Shown: positions 7,117 to 12,246 of the stretch, piece by piece
Layout: every line of letters starts with the position of its first letter
How positions within the stretch are numbered: position 1 is the first letter of the stretch
From: CAZIJH01 sp964539655
Lineage (GTDB): Archaea > Aenigmatarchaeota > Aenigmatarchaeia > CG10238-14 > SCSR01
Reading direction: 5' to 3'
NCBI GenBank assembly: GCA_964539655.1
Contig: CAZIJH010000008.1
Location: 1-25,513 of the forward strand
Length of the DNA: 25,513 nt
Notes under the pieces: generated by a model
Told to the model about the DNA's origin: nothing
Seen by the model: the letters and a program-made list of their open reading frames with translations, nothing else
The model's database searches: none
Position numbers and translations under genes: made by a program

Positions 7117-7537
7117 GGGAGTTATAATTTATGAAAGTTTGGAGAATAAGGATGTTTTGAAAGACGTTGCGATTTTGAGCACGAAGGTTGAAGAGGTAAC
7201 GGAAAAGCATCAAACTCCGCATCTCAAGCAATGGACTTTGCACACTGTTGAAATACCCGAAGATAGGCCTGCCCGCCGTAGTCCCGACGGAAAGAGGGAC
7301 GAAGGCGGGGGAGAGGAGATCGCAGAAAAAGTTAGTCAAGCACTGGATTCACAGCATGCTTGGTACGCGGATTTCAAGAACGATAAATTTCATTATGTTA
7401 TTTTTCGAAACAAAGTATTCAAAATAGATTTGCAGAATCCAAAGTATAGAGAGGCGATGGAATACGGAATTTCATTAGGCATTCCGTGGTATCAACTCGA
7501 TTTTTCGCCAGAGATTGAGGAGTGGAAACGGGATTAA
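7106..7537 (+). CDS. conserved hypothetical protein with in-frame palindromic insertion
   Basis: A 143-residue cytoplasmic protein, starting MNYKGVIIYESLENKDVLKD. A coiled, acidic N-terminal part is followed by an insert and then an aromatic-rich C-terminal half (HAWYADFKNDKFHYVIFRNK, YGISLGIPWYQLDFSPEIEE). I know no function. Residues about 54-71 (RPARRSPDGKRDEGGG) are encoded by the 38-base palindromic element and its edges; the frame is preserved and the flanking sequence reads on normally, so the gene is probably still functional. AGGAGG-like sequence (GAAGGAGGAGAGAAGC) precedes the ATG. Its last codons, AAACGGGATTAA, lie inside repeated motif copy C, so the stop codon belongs to the motif. 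Confidence 0.65.
   Translation: MNYKGVIIYESLENKDVLKDVAILSTKVEEVTEKHQTPHLKQWTLHTVEIPEDRPARRSPDGKRDEGGGEEIAEKVSQALDSQHAWYADFKNDKFHYVIFRNKVFKIDLQNPKYREAMEYGISLGIPWYQLDFSPEIEEWKRD
7272..7309. repeat. 38-base palindromic element, copy 2, in frame within a CDS
   Basis: Exact reverse complement of 7051-7088, separated by 183 bases. Together with its left flank it contains ATAGGCCTGCCCGCCG (7263-7278), which recurs on the minus strand at 22505-22520 inside ftsW. This links the two insertions as one element family. Confidence 0.8.
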
Positions 7538-7550
7538 CATTGTGCGATAT
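7530..7550 (+). repeat. intergenic motif copy C
   Basis: GGGATTAACATTGTGCGATA followed by T. The TAA at 7535-7537 is the stop of the preceding gene. A promoter begins seven bases downstream. Confidence 0.7.
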
Positions 7551-7556
7551 TTTTTG

Positions 7557-7585
7557 TTGACTTTTTAACAAAAAGAAGGTAGAAA
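7557..7585 (+). promoter_or_regulatory. sigma-70-like promoter for the 86-residue hypothetical
   Basis: TTGACT (7557-7562), 17-base spacer, TAGAAA (7580-7585). The -35 is strong and the -10 is modest. Transcription would start near 7592, leaving a leader of about 25 bases with a strong AAGGGGGGAG ribosome binding site at 7605-7614. Confidence 0.55.
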
Positions 7586-7616
7586 AAACCCACGCACATA
7601 AGAGAAGGGGGGAGTT

Positions 7617-7877
7617 ATGACAATTCAGTTCCGGGTGGTACCGCATAGCAGGCGTCCCGGCGTGCAGATCGCCGAAATCATTCTCAACGGTGAGGTGGTG
7701 GCAGTGGTTTATCCGGACGGCGAGAAAGGGATCAAGCTCGTGAGTGCGCATATGAAAGAAGTGCGTCAGGACGACGGCAGCACTTCGTTGTCGCCAATAC
7801 CCACCGTGCTGATCGAATTCGATCCCCAGCCCCACACTATTGAAGGAGGAAAGATCGTAAAACATCCACAACGTTGA
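7617..7877 (+). CDS. hypothetical protein, 86 residues
   Basis: A small beta-rich protein (VVPHSRRPGVQIAEIILNGE, VVAVVYPDGEKGIKLVSAHM) with a polar tail containing HPQR. No membrane segment and no recognised family. The start is fixed by the AAGGGGGGAG ribosome binding site. It is a stand-alone gene, with its own promoter after motif copy C and a strong terminator 13 bases past the stop. Its base composition is more GC-rich than the genes on either side, consistent with separate origin. Confidence 0.6.
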   Translation: MTIQFRVVPHSRRPGVQIAEIILNGEVVAVVYPDGEKGIKLVSAHMKEVRQDDGSTSLSPIPTVLIEFDPQPHTIEGGKIVKHPQR

Positions 7878-7890
7878 GTGGGTAGTATGC

Positions 7891-7922
7891 GCCCCGAACC
7901 GATTGGTTCTCGGGGCGTTTTC
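7891..7922 (+). terminator. intrinsic terminator
   Basis: GCCCCGA (7891-7897) pairs with TCGGGGC (7910-7916), with inner ACC/GGT pairing around a GATT loop, followed by GTTTTCTT. The T-run leads directly into the next gene's extended -10 box. Confidence 0.85.
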
Positions 7923-7924
7923 TT

Positions 7925-7932
7925 GATACCAT
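7925..7932 (+). promoter_or_regulatory. extended -10 box, predicted leaderless start
   Basis: TGATACCAT (TGn-TACCAT, the first T at 7924) ends 6 bases before the ATG at 7939. No ribosome binding site fits in this space. The predicted transcript starts at or beside the start codon. Confidence 0.5.
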
Positions 7933-7938
7933 ACGTTT

Positions 7939-8511
7939 ATGAAACGAGTGTTTATAATTCATTGCTGGGAAGGATATCCGGAATACTGCTGGTACCCATC
8001 GGTAAAGAAGGAATTGGAAGAAAAAGGATACTCGGTTCAGATTCCTGAAATGCCAGAAACTAATTTTCCCAAACTCGAAAAGTGGCTTCCGACGCTACAG
8101 GAAGCGATGGGAAAATCAAACGAAGATACGTATCTTGTAGGCCATAGCGTGGGATGCGTCACTATTTTGAGATATCTGGAATCTTTGGAAGTAGGGGAGA
8201 AGATCGGGGGCGCAGTTTTTGTTGCCGGATTTACAGACGATTTGGGGTTTGAAGAACTCAAAAACTTTTTTGAGACGCCAATTGATTTTGAAAAAGCCAA
8301 ATCTCACTGCCCCAAGTTTATAGCGATTCATGCAGACAATGATCCTTTTGTCGCTTTGAAGTACGGGGATATTTTCAAAGAGAAGCTTGATGCAGAAGTA
8401 ATCGTCAAGCACAATATGGGGCATTTTTCAGGTCCAGTTGACGACGAAAAAAGCTGTACCGAATTGCCCGATGTTGTAGAAAGCGTTCTTCAAATGAGTA
8501 AAGGGGATTAA
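7939..8511 (+). CDS. RBBP9/YdeN-type alpha/beta serine hydrolase
   Basis: A 190-residue single-domain hydrolase of normal family length. The catalytic triad is visible: Ser70 in the nucleophile elbow YLVGHSVGCV, Asp135 in IHADNDPFV, His162 in HNMGHFSG. An early strand, MKRVFIIHCWEGYPEYCWYP, matches the family's HGwegsp-type oxyanion region with His8 retained. No signal peptide, so cytoplasmic. Family members cleave small esters or amides; the substrate cannot be named. It is transcribed from an extended -10 only 6 bases upstream of the ATG. The final codons AAAGGGGATTAA lie inside motif copy D, giving the C-terminal KGD. Confidence 0.88.
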   Translation: MKRVFIIHCWEGYPEYCWYPSVKKELEEKGYSVQIPEMPETNFPKLEKWLPTLQEAMGKSNEDTYLVGHSVGCVTILRYLESLEVGEKIGGAVFVAGFTDDLGFEELKNFFETPIDFEKAKSHCPKFIAIHADNDPFVALKYGDIFKEKLDAEVIVKHNMGHFSGPVDDEKSCTELPDVVESVLQMSKGD

Positions 8512-8526
8512 TATTGTGTGAGATTT
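8503..8526 (+). repeat. intergenic motif copy D
   Basis: GGGGATTAATATTGTGTGAG and four further bases. The TAA at 8509-8511 is the hydrolase stop. A strong promoter begins two bases later. Confidence 0.7.
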
Positions 8527-8527
8527 C

Positions 8528-8556
8528 TTGACTTTTTTGTTTTCCCTTGTTACCAT
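8528..8556 (+). promoter_or_regulatory. strong sigma-70-like promoter
   Basis: TTGACT (8528-8533), 17-base spacer, TACCAT (8551-8556). Transcription would start near 8563, four bases before the AAGGAGG ribosome binding site (8567-8573) of the next gene. Confidence 0.75.
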
Positions 8557-8578
8557 AGTTTTAGCGAAGGAGGAAGCA

Positions 8579-8803
8579 ATGGCACACCACATAGATCCGG
8601 AATGCAATAAGGCAATGATACGGCTCCTCGATGTTCTCTGTACTTGGGAACGAAACACGGGGAAGCGGTCCACCCTCATTTTTGTACCACATACCCCAGA
8701 TGAACATATTGTGCTTGCGCAGGACGGCAAGCCCCTCTCTGTGAGCCCTGGCATGGGTCCAAAGGAAATCCTTGACATCGCTTTGCGTGAAAGAGGGCAG
8801 TAG
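8579..8803 (+). CDS. hypothetical protein, 74 residues
   Basis: The start MAHHIDPECNKAMIRLLDVL is chosen because AAGGAGG lies 5 bases upstream and the promoter excludes the longer in-frame reading. The short sequence has one Cys-x-Asn helix, a central strand (TLIFVPHTPDEHIVLAQDGK) and a helical end (GPKEILDIALRERGQ). No membrane segment and no recognised family. It has its own promoter and terminator, so it is a self-contained single-gene unit in the cassette-like series. Confidence 0.55.
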   Translation: MAHHIDPECNKAMIRLLDVLCTWERNTGKRSTLIFVPHTPDEHIVLAQDGKPLSVSPGMGPKEILDIALRERGQ

Positions 8804-8822
8804 AGCGTTGCCCGACTGGGTC

Positions 8823-8849
8823 AGCAGGTCTCATTAAGGCCTGCTTTTT
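8823..8849 (+). terminator. intrinsic terminator
   Basis: AGCAGG (8823-8828) pairs with CCTGCT (8840-8845), followed by a run of five Ts. It closes the 74-residue gene's unit. Confidence 0.8.
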
Positions 8850-8866
8850 CACTTCTTTTCTTTGAA

Positions 8867-8884
8867 GCGATTTTTTGGTAGAGT
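8867..8884 (+). promoter_or_regulatory. GCGATTTTTTGGTAGAGT promoter block
   Basis: Same block as at 1868, 9157 and 10785. TGGTAGAGT is an extended -10 ending 8 bases before the ATG at 8893. Here no upstream ATCGC partner is present, so the block persists without its terminator stem. Confidence 0.45.
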
Positions 8885-8892
8885 GAAATATT

Positions 8893-9120
8893 ATGTTCAC
8901 TAAACTCATTAAACTTTACGAGCGGATAGTTCAAGGAATGTGGCGTATTCGCGCCGGTGGTACCTTGCGTTCTCTCAAAGGAACCCTAGTTGAAACTATG
9001 GCAGAGGAGATGGTGTTGTTGGCATGGAAGCATATTGGTGGGAGGCCTTCTCGAATTAAAATCAACAAAACAAAAGCCAAATTTGATCTCCCCACCGATA
9101 GGGAGGAGTTTAAGCTCTAG
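8893..9120 (+). CDS. hypothetical protein, 75 residues
   Basis: A small basic protein (MFTKLIKLYERIVQGMWRIR, KGTLVETMAEEMVLLAWKHI, then INKTKAKFDLPTDREEFKL). The central helix with Glu-Thr-Met-Ala-Glu-Glu is followed by a strand. It could be an N-terminal fragment of a larger enzyme, but I recognise no family. It has no ribosome binding site and is probably leaderless. Its TAG at 9118-9120 shares its G with the start of motif copy E, and a perfect terminator follows. Confidence 0.5.
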   Translation: MFTKLIKLYERIVQGMWRIRAGGTLRSLKGTLVETMAEEMVLLAWKHIGGRPSRIKINKTKAKFDLPTDREEFKL

Positions 9121-9139
9121 GGGATTAGTATTATGTATC
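9120..9139 (+). repeat. intergenic motif copy E
   Basis: GGGGATTAGTATTATGTATC, directly joined to the 11-base-pair terminator stem and promoter block at 9140-9174. The stop codon of the upstream gene ends at its first base. Confidence 0.6.
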
Positions 9140-9166
9140 AAAAAATCGCCAGAAAGGCGATTTTTT
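9140..9166 (+). terminator. perfect bidirectional-looking terminator hairpin
   Basis: AAAAAATCGCC (9140-9150), loop AGAAA, GGCGATTTTTT (9156-9166): an 11-base-pair perfect stem with T-run. Its right arm is also part of the promoter block of the Nudix gene. Confidence 0.85.
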
Positions 9167-9174
9167 GATAGGAT
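9166..9174 (+). promoter_or_regulatory. extended -10 box fused to terminator T-run
   Basis: TGATAGGAT uses the last T of the terminator run and ends 6 bases before the ATG at 9181. No Shine-Dalgarno is possible, so a leaderless transcript is predicted. Confidence 0.5.
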
Positions 9175-9180
9175 AGTTGC

Positions 9181-9723
9181 ATGGTCAAGCGACTTGGAGA
9201 ACGAATAATATTTGAATCGAAACATTTTCAGATCAAGGAAGTTGACCTTGAGTTTGCTTCGGGAAAGCGCATGACGCATGAGATAGTGGATAATAACATG
9301 CAGGGCGTTACCATTGTCCCTATAAATAAAGATGGAACCGTGTTTCTGGTGAGAGAATATTTAACAGGAGCAGGGGAGTATCAGCTGGGGTTGTGCAAAG
9401 GAGGCATTGAGCCTGGGCATACTCCGGAGGAAACGGCGCAGCGAGAGCTGCAAGAGGAGGTAGGATACAAAGCCGGCCGCTTGGATAAGCTTGGCGAGGT
9501 GTTTTTGCATCCCGCATACACTACCGCAAAAACCCACATATTCTTGGCGCGAGACTTGCAAGAGAGTAAACTGGTAGGGGATGAGGGAGAGGAGCTTGAG
9601 GTGATGCCGTATCCCTTCAAAGACTTTGAAAAGCTTATTGACTTTGGAGAAATCCACGACGCCAGGATCATTGCGGCCCTGTACCTGGCAAAGCGATTTT
9701 TAGACAAAGAGAAACGGGATTAA
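9181..9723 (+). CDS. Nudix hydrolase, ADP-ribose pyrophosphatase-like
   Basis: A 180-residue protein of NudF/ADP-ribose pyrophosphatase layout. The Nudix box runs at residues 74-96, GGIEPGHTPEETAQRELQEE then VGY. The catalytic REL-x-EE-x-G part is intact (Arg88, Glu89, Glu92, Glu93), but the first Glu of the consensus Gx5E is His80. The preceding strands (VTIVPINKDGTVFLVREYLT, EYQLGLCKGG) match ADP-ribose-type enzymes, which split ADP-ribose to AMP and ribose 5-phosphate. Cytoplasmic. It is probably leaderless from the extended -10 at 9166. The gene ends AAACGGGATTAA inside motif copy F (C-terminal KRD, as in the gene ending at 7537). Confidence 0.9.
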   Translation: MVKRLGERIIFESKHFQIKEVDLEFASGKRMTHEIVDNNMQGVTIVPINKDGTVFLVREYLTGAGEYQLGLCKGGIEPGHTPEETAQRELQEEVGYKAGRLDKLGEVFLHPAYTTAKTHIFLARDLQESKLVGDEGEELEVMPYPFKDFEKLIDFGEIHDARIIAALYLAKRFLDKEKRD

Positions 9724-9735
9724 CATTGGGCAATA
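9716..9735 (+). repeat. intergenic motif copy F
   Basis: GGGATTAACATTGGGCAATA. The TAA is the Nudix stop. A strong promoter follows 7 bases later. Confidence 0.6.
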
Positions 9736-9742
9736 AAAGAGC

Positions 9743-9783
9743 TTGACAGAGTTTGTTGGCTGGTGATACACTTTAGATACACT
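9743..9783 (+). promoter_or_regulatory. promoter and candidate operator of the toxin-antitoxin operon
   Basis: TTGACA (9743-9748), 18-base spacer, TACACT (9767-9772). GATACACT is repeated 11 bases apart (9765-9772 and 9776-9783), the second copy abutting the ATG. Such a tandem site over the -10 is a natural binding place for the antitoxin, which usually represses its own operon. The leader is at most about 5 bases. Confidence 0.6.
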
Positions 9784-10005
9784 ATGGCAACCTCGAAAAA
9801 GCGAGTCATCATAAGTCTTTCAGATCCTGTGGAACGCGCCCTTAAGCTTTTGTCACAACGCGACCAGGTTCCTCAAGCCACAAAAGCATCCCGTCTTTTA
9901 GAGATGGCTTTAGAACTTGAGGAAGATCGAATATGGGATCTTGTAGCGTCAGAGCGCGACACGCCAAACGCGCGCTTTGTCTCCCATAAAAAAGCCTGGG
10001 CATGA
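9784..10005 (+). CDS. antitoxin of RelBE/ParDE-type pair
   Basis: A 73-residue protein, starting MATSKKRVIISLSDPVERAL, which looks like a short ribbon-helix-helix DNA-binding end (KRVIISLSDPVERALKLL), followed by a helical region (KASRLLEMALELEEDRIWDL) and a polar tail that would wrap the toxin. The start at 9784 is preferred over the upstream in-frame TTG because that lies inside the promoter. The stop overlaps the toxin ATG by 4 bases (ATGA), the usual coupling. It neutralises the RelE-like toxin and probably represses the operon. Confidence 0.85.
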   Translation: MATSKKRVIISLSDPVERALKLLSQRDQVPQATKASRLLEMALELEEDRIWDLVASERDTPNARFVSHKKAWA

Positions 10006-10277
10006 TCTTTCAGATTGTATATCACGAAGCAGTTGCGACAGAAGACATCCCCAAGCTTTCGCGAGAGTGGGGGGAAATCATTCGAGGGGCAATAGAAAAG
10101 AAGCTCACAAGTCAACCCGAAATTTTCGGAAAGCCGCTTCGCCATTCGTTCAAGGGGTACAGGAAGCTTCGCGTTGGAGATTATCGAGTTGTGTTTCGCA
10201 TAGAAGATACGTTTGTAAAAATCTTTGTTATTCAACACCGCTCCGTTGTGTATAAAACCTTGCAGAAAAGAATATGA
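10002..10277 (+). CDS. RelE/ParE-superfamily toxin
   Basis: A 91-residue toxin of normal size. The RelE-type core KPLRHSFKGYRKLRVGDYRV followed by VFRIEDTFVKIFVIQHRSVVY is clear: conserved basic strands, Arg residues in the LRVGDYRVVF motif, and the C-terminal VIQHRSVVY strand with His and Arg. Family members inhibit translation by ribosome-dependent mRNA cleavage (RelE) or target gyrase (ParE); HRxxVY favours RelE-like mRNA interference but does not prove it. It overlaps both the antitoxin and the downstream DUF5680 gene by 4 bases, giving a three-gene operon. Confidence 0.88.
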   Translation: MIFQIVYHEAVATEDIPKLSREWGEIIRGAIEKKLTSQPEIFGKPLRHSFKGYRKLRVGDYRVVFRIEDTFVKIFVIQHRSVVYKTLQKRI

Positions 10278-10747
10278 TGATTGATCTCAATCAACTCAAG
10301 GCGTTCAGAAGAGAAGCAAGCGATGCTGGATACGAAAGCGAGCAACCAAAGAACGAGGTAAAAGAGAGTGATGGCTCAACTACTATTTGGTATGAGTCTG
10401 GTGACTGGAGATTTCATGATAATTTCTTTGGAGGCGAACCCTATGGTGGAAGAACGATTATTTCATGCAAAAACAAGCCAGTATGGATTATGGTGTATTA
10501 CGGCTGGTTGGATGCCGTATCGAACGTAAACGAGGTATATTTATTCTTAAGGAAAGCCCTGCGAGCAGAAAGGGGAGATGGTTTTCGAGGACCGAAAGAA
10601 TTTACCGAAGGGAAGTTCAAGTACGTAAATAACTGGCAAGGAACGCTTGCAAATTATTCAGGCAAAGAGGAGATATATTTAGATGGCGGTTTAATTTACA
10701 CTGCCATGTATATGGGTGGTTTCGTAGATCAACGAGAAGGGGATTAA
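10274..10747 (+). CDS. DUF5680-like protein, third gene of the toxin-antitoxin operon
   Basis: A 157-residue protein with the features of the DUF5680 family: SDGSTTIWYESGDWRFHDNF, GGEPYGGRTIISCKNKPVWI then MVYYGW, and YVNNWQGTLANYSGKEEIYL. It is rich in aromatic residues and has no membrane segment. The molecular function of the family is not known to me. The ATG overlaps the toxin stop (ATGATG at 10274), so it is translationally coupled to the toxin-antitoxin pair. That arrangement could indicate a modulator, or a passenger trapped by cassette joining. It ends GAAGGGGATTAA inside motif copy G (C-terminal EGD). Confidence 0.65.
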   Translation: MMIDLNQLKAFRREASDAGYESEQPKNEVKESDGSTTIWYESGDWRFHDNFFGGEPYGGRTIISCKNKPVWIMVYYGWLDAVSNVNEVYLFLRKALRAERGDGFRGPKEFTEGKFKYVNNWQGTLANYSGKEEIYLDGGLIYTAMYMGGFVDQREGD

Positions 10748-10802
10748 CATTATGTGACATTTTAGGTTAGGCATCGCCAAACCGACGATTTTTTGATAGG
10801 AT
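10739..10802 (+). repeat. intergenic motif copy G, long form with promoter block
   Basis: GGGGATTAACATTATGTGAC, then TTTTAGGTTAGGCATCGCC, then ACGATTTTTTGATAGGAT (10785-10802). It aligns with copy B over about 40 bases. The stem partner is imperfect (ATCG/CGAT). TGATAGGAT ends 6 bases before the ATG at 10809, predicting a leaderless transcript. It holds one GTTAGGC, which matches the integron GTTRRRY core, but this is not repeated in the other copies. Confidence 0.7.
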
Positions 10803-10808
10803 AATGGT

Positions 10809-11243
10809 ATGAAAAAGTACAACCCGATGTCTCCTCAAATGAGCGGTCGGGAACTGAAAGAGTATCTGTCAAAACCCTATCTCATGGACCTTGCCACTGT
10901 TACCTCAGATGGTTATCCCCACGTTACTCCTGTTTGGTTCGATTACGATGGAAAGTTCTTTCTTGTGAGTACTCTGAGAGAACGGCAAAAGGCAAAGAAT
11001 ATCTTGAAGAACCCTAAAGTAGGATTTTCTATTGCCCAGCCAGATTTACCATACGCGGCAGTTGTTGGGTATGGTGATGTTTCTGTTGAAGAAGATATTG
11101 GAAATGCGCTCGCAAAGAGGGTAACGTACAAATATATTACCCCTGCCCTCAAAGCTGAAGAGTACTATAAGGAACTTACAGCGGGCGGAGGAACGCGCGT
11201 CGTTTTAAGAATCAAGCCGAAGTGGTTATTATCTTGGAGATAG
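10809..11243 (+). CDS. PPOX-class (pyridoxamine 5'-phosphate oxidase-like) flavin/F420-binding protein
   Basis: A 144-residue split-barrel protein with the family pattern: LMDLATVTSDGYPHVTPVWF then DYDGKFFLVSTLRERQKAKN, with the following NPKVGFSIAQPD strand and a C-terminal RVVLRIKPKWLLSW strand. Members bind FMN, F420 or haem-type cofactors and reduce small molecules or remove toxic compounds; cofactor and substrate are not predictable. Cytoplasmic. It is likely leaderless, with the extended -10 at 10795-10802. A single-gene unit between motif copies G and H. Confidence 0.85.
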   Translation: MKKYNPMSPQMSGRELKEYLSKPYLMDLATVTSDGYPHVTPVWFDYDGKFFLVSTLRERQKAKNILKNPKVGFSIAQPDLPYAAVVGYGDVSVEEDIGNALAKRVTYKYITPALKAEEYYKELTAGGGTRVVLRIKPKWLLSWR

Positions 11244-11257
11244 TTCGGCATGTAAAA

Positions 11258-11288
11258 GAGGATTAACATTGTGCGATAAAATAAAAAT
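11258..11288 (+). repeat. intergenic motif copy H with AT-rich start region
   Basis: GAGGATTAACATTGTGCGAT followed by AAAATAAAAAT up to the ATG at 11289. GATAAAAT may be a -10 box 5-8 bases before the start codon. No ribosome binding site is present. Confidence 0.65.
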
Positions 11289-11654
11289 ATGAAATTTGAT
11301 TACATTTTGCTTTACGTATCAAATTTAAACAAAACAGTCTCTTTTTATAGAGAGCTTGGATTTGAAGTTACAGAACGTCGTATGGATAATTATGTATCGG
11401 CAAAATTAGGTGATTTCGAGCTCCGCTGTTATGATCAGTCAAAAGTTTTCTTTCAACAAGATGTGGATAGATTCAAGGGCGCAGGCGTATTTATATATAT
11501 TAATATCGATGACGTGGATATGAAATATTCTGATTTAGTGAATAAAGGTTTAACGCCTTCTGGCCAACCGAAAGATTTTGAATGGGGCAATAGGGAATTT
11601 GCGATCAAAGACCCAGACGGATATAAAATAGTTTTCTATAGAAAGTTAATTTAG
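11289..11654 (+). CDS. VOC-family (glyoxalase/bleomycin-resistance-like) protein
   Basis: A 121-residue single protein with two beta-alpha-beta-beta-beta halves typical of the VOC fold: MKFDYILLYVSNLNKTVSFY then RELGFEV in the first half, and GVFIYINIDDVDMKYSDLVN then GLTPSGQPKDFEWGNREFAI and DPDGYKIVFYR in the second. Such proteins are metal-dependent isomerases/dioxygenases or drug-binding resistance proteins. The C-terminal DPDGYKIVF motif is diagnostic, but metal ligands cannot be fixed by eye. A single-gene unit between copies H and I, with no Shine-Dalgarno. Confidence 0.88.
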   Translation: MKFDYILLYVSNLNKTVSFYRELGFEVTERRMDNYVSAKLGDFELRCYDQSKVFFQQDVDRFKGAGVFIYINIDDVDMKYSDLVNKGLTPSGQPKDFEWGNREFAIKDPDGYKIVFYRKLI

Positions 11655-11657
11655 GGA

Positions 11658-11680
11658 GAGGATTAACATCGTACTACATT
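11658..11680 (+). repeat. intergenic motif copy I (diverged)
   Basis: GAGGATTAACATCGTACTAC and three more bases. TACATT (11676-11681) could be the -10 for the ATG at 11687. This is the least conserved right arm of the ten copies. Confidence 0.55.
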
Positions 11681-11686
11681 TAAAAT

Positions 11687-12208
11687 ATGGGCGATAAATA
11701 CAAAAAACAAGAGTGGCGTGAAACAAGTTTAAAGGGTAGAATGGCCGAGTCTTTGGTATATGATCTACTGAAAGAATCAGGGAATGAAATTTACCGAATC
11801 GGATACGAAGCCATATTGCCCGGCCTTACCCGCATTGAAGAATCTTTTAAACGCAATAGCGAAGTAGGTGAGAAAATTCGTTCCATTCCTGACTTTTTTG
11901 TTATCGATAAATCTGGCAATCCGCATCTCGTTGAAGTGAAATTTCGATGGAATCCCGCCGGTCACGAAAATGATCTGAAGAAACTTAAACGTATCAAGGA
12001 TTCTTGGAAGGAAAGTTATGTATTTTATGTAAACTGTTCCGAAAAGCCATATTTCAGGGTGAGTAAAGACCCGTTTGTGAATAATGCCGGCTGGCTCGTT
12101 ACTGAACCGATAGAAAATTTAAAGTTCTTTGGTATTACTCAAGAACTTTTGGATAAATTTGATATACTGATAGAAAAATATTTAACGCCGACACTTATTA
12201 AAAAATAG
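11687..12208 (+). CDS. PD-(D/E)XK nuclease-like protein
   Basis: A 173-residue protein. An N-terminal helix GRMAESLVYDLLKESGNEIY carries Glu21. Then IPDFFVIDKSGNPHLVEVKF supplies Asp69, Glu83 and Lys85, the D...ExK signature of a restriction-type nuclease active site, followed by the RWNPAGHENDLKKLKRIKDS helix. The combination of an early E-helix and D-ExK is typical of small housekeeping or mobile endonuclease folds. Target unknown. It begins 9 bases after motif copy I without a Shine-Dalgarno, and it is followed by a HEPN-like gene with its own ribosome binding site. AT-rich relative to the murein genes. Confidence 0.7.
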   Translation: MGDKYKKQEWRETSLKGRMAESLVYDLLKESGNEIYRIGYEAILPGLTRIEESFKRNSEVGEKIRSIPDFFVIDKSGNPHLVEVKFRWNPAGHENDLKKLKRIKDSWKESYVFYVNCSEKPYFRVSKDPFVNNAGWLVTEPIENLKFFGITQELLDKFDILIEKYLTPTLIKK

Positions 12209-12246
12209 GCTTTATGCCGTTGCAAACAAAAAATTAGGAGAAAATT

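Noticed and set aside
7542..7568. Leader peptide starting at the GTG/ATG inside the repeated motif
   Set aside because: In copy C it gives eight codons, but in other copies the start is followed at once by a stop (ATG TGA, GTG TGA, GTG CGA TAA) or is absent, so no peptide is conserved.
10739..10802. Integron attC site (GATTAAC and a GTTAGGC core)
   Set aside because: Only this copy has a GTTRRRY match, GATTAAC deviates from RYYYAAC, the two do not pair well, and the other nine copies lack the core. The nearby recombinase is not IntI-like. A standard integron is therefore not supported.
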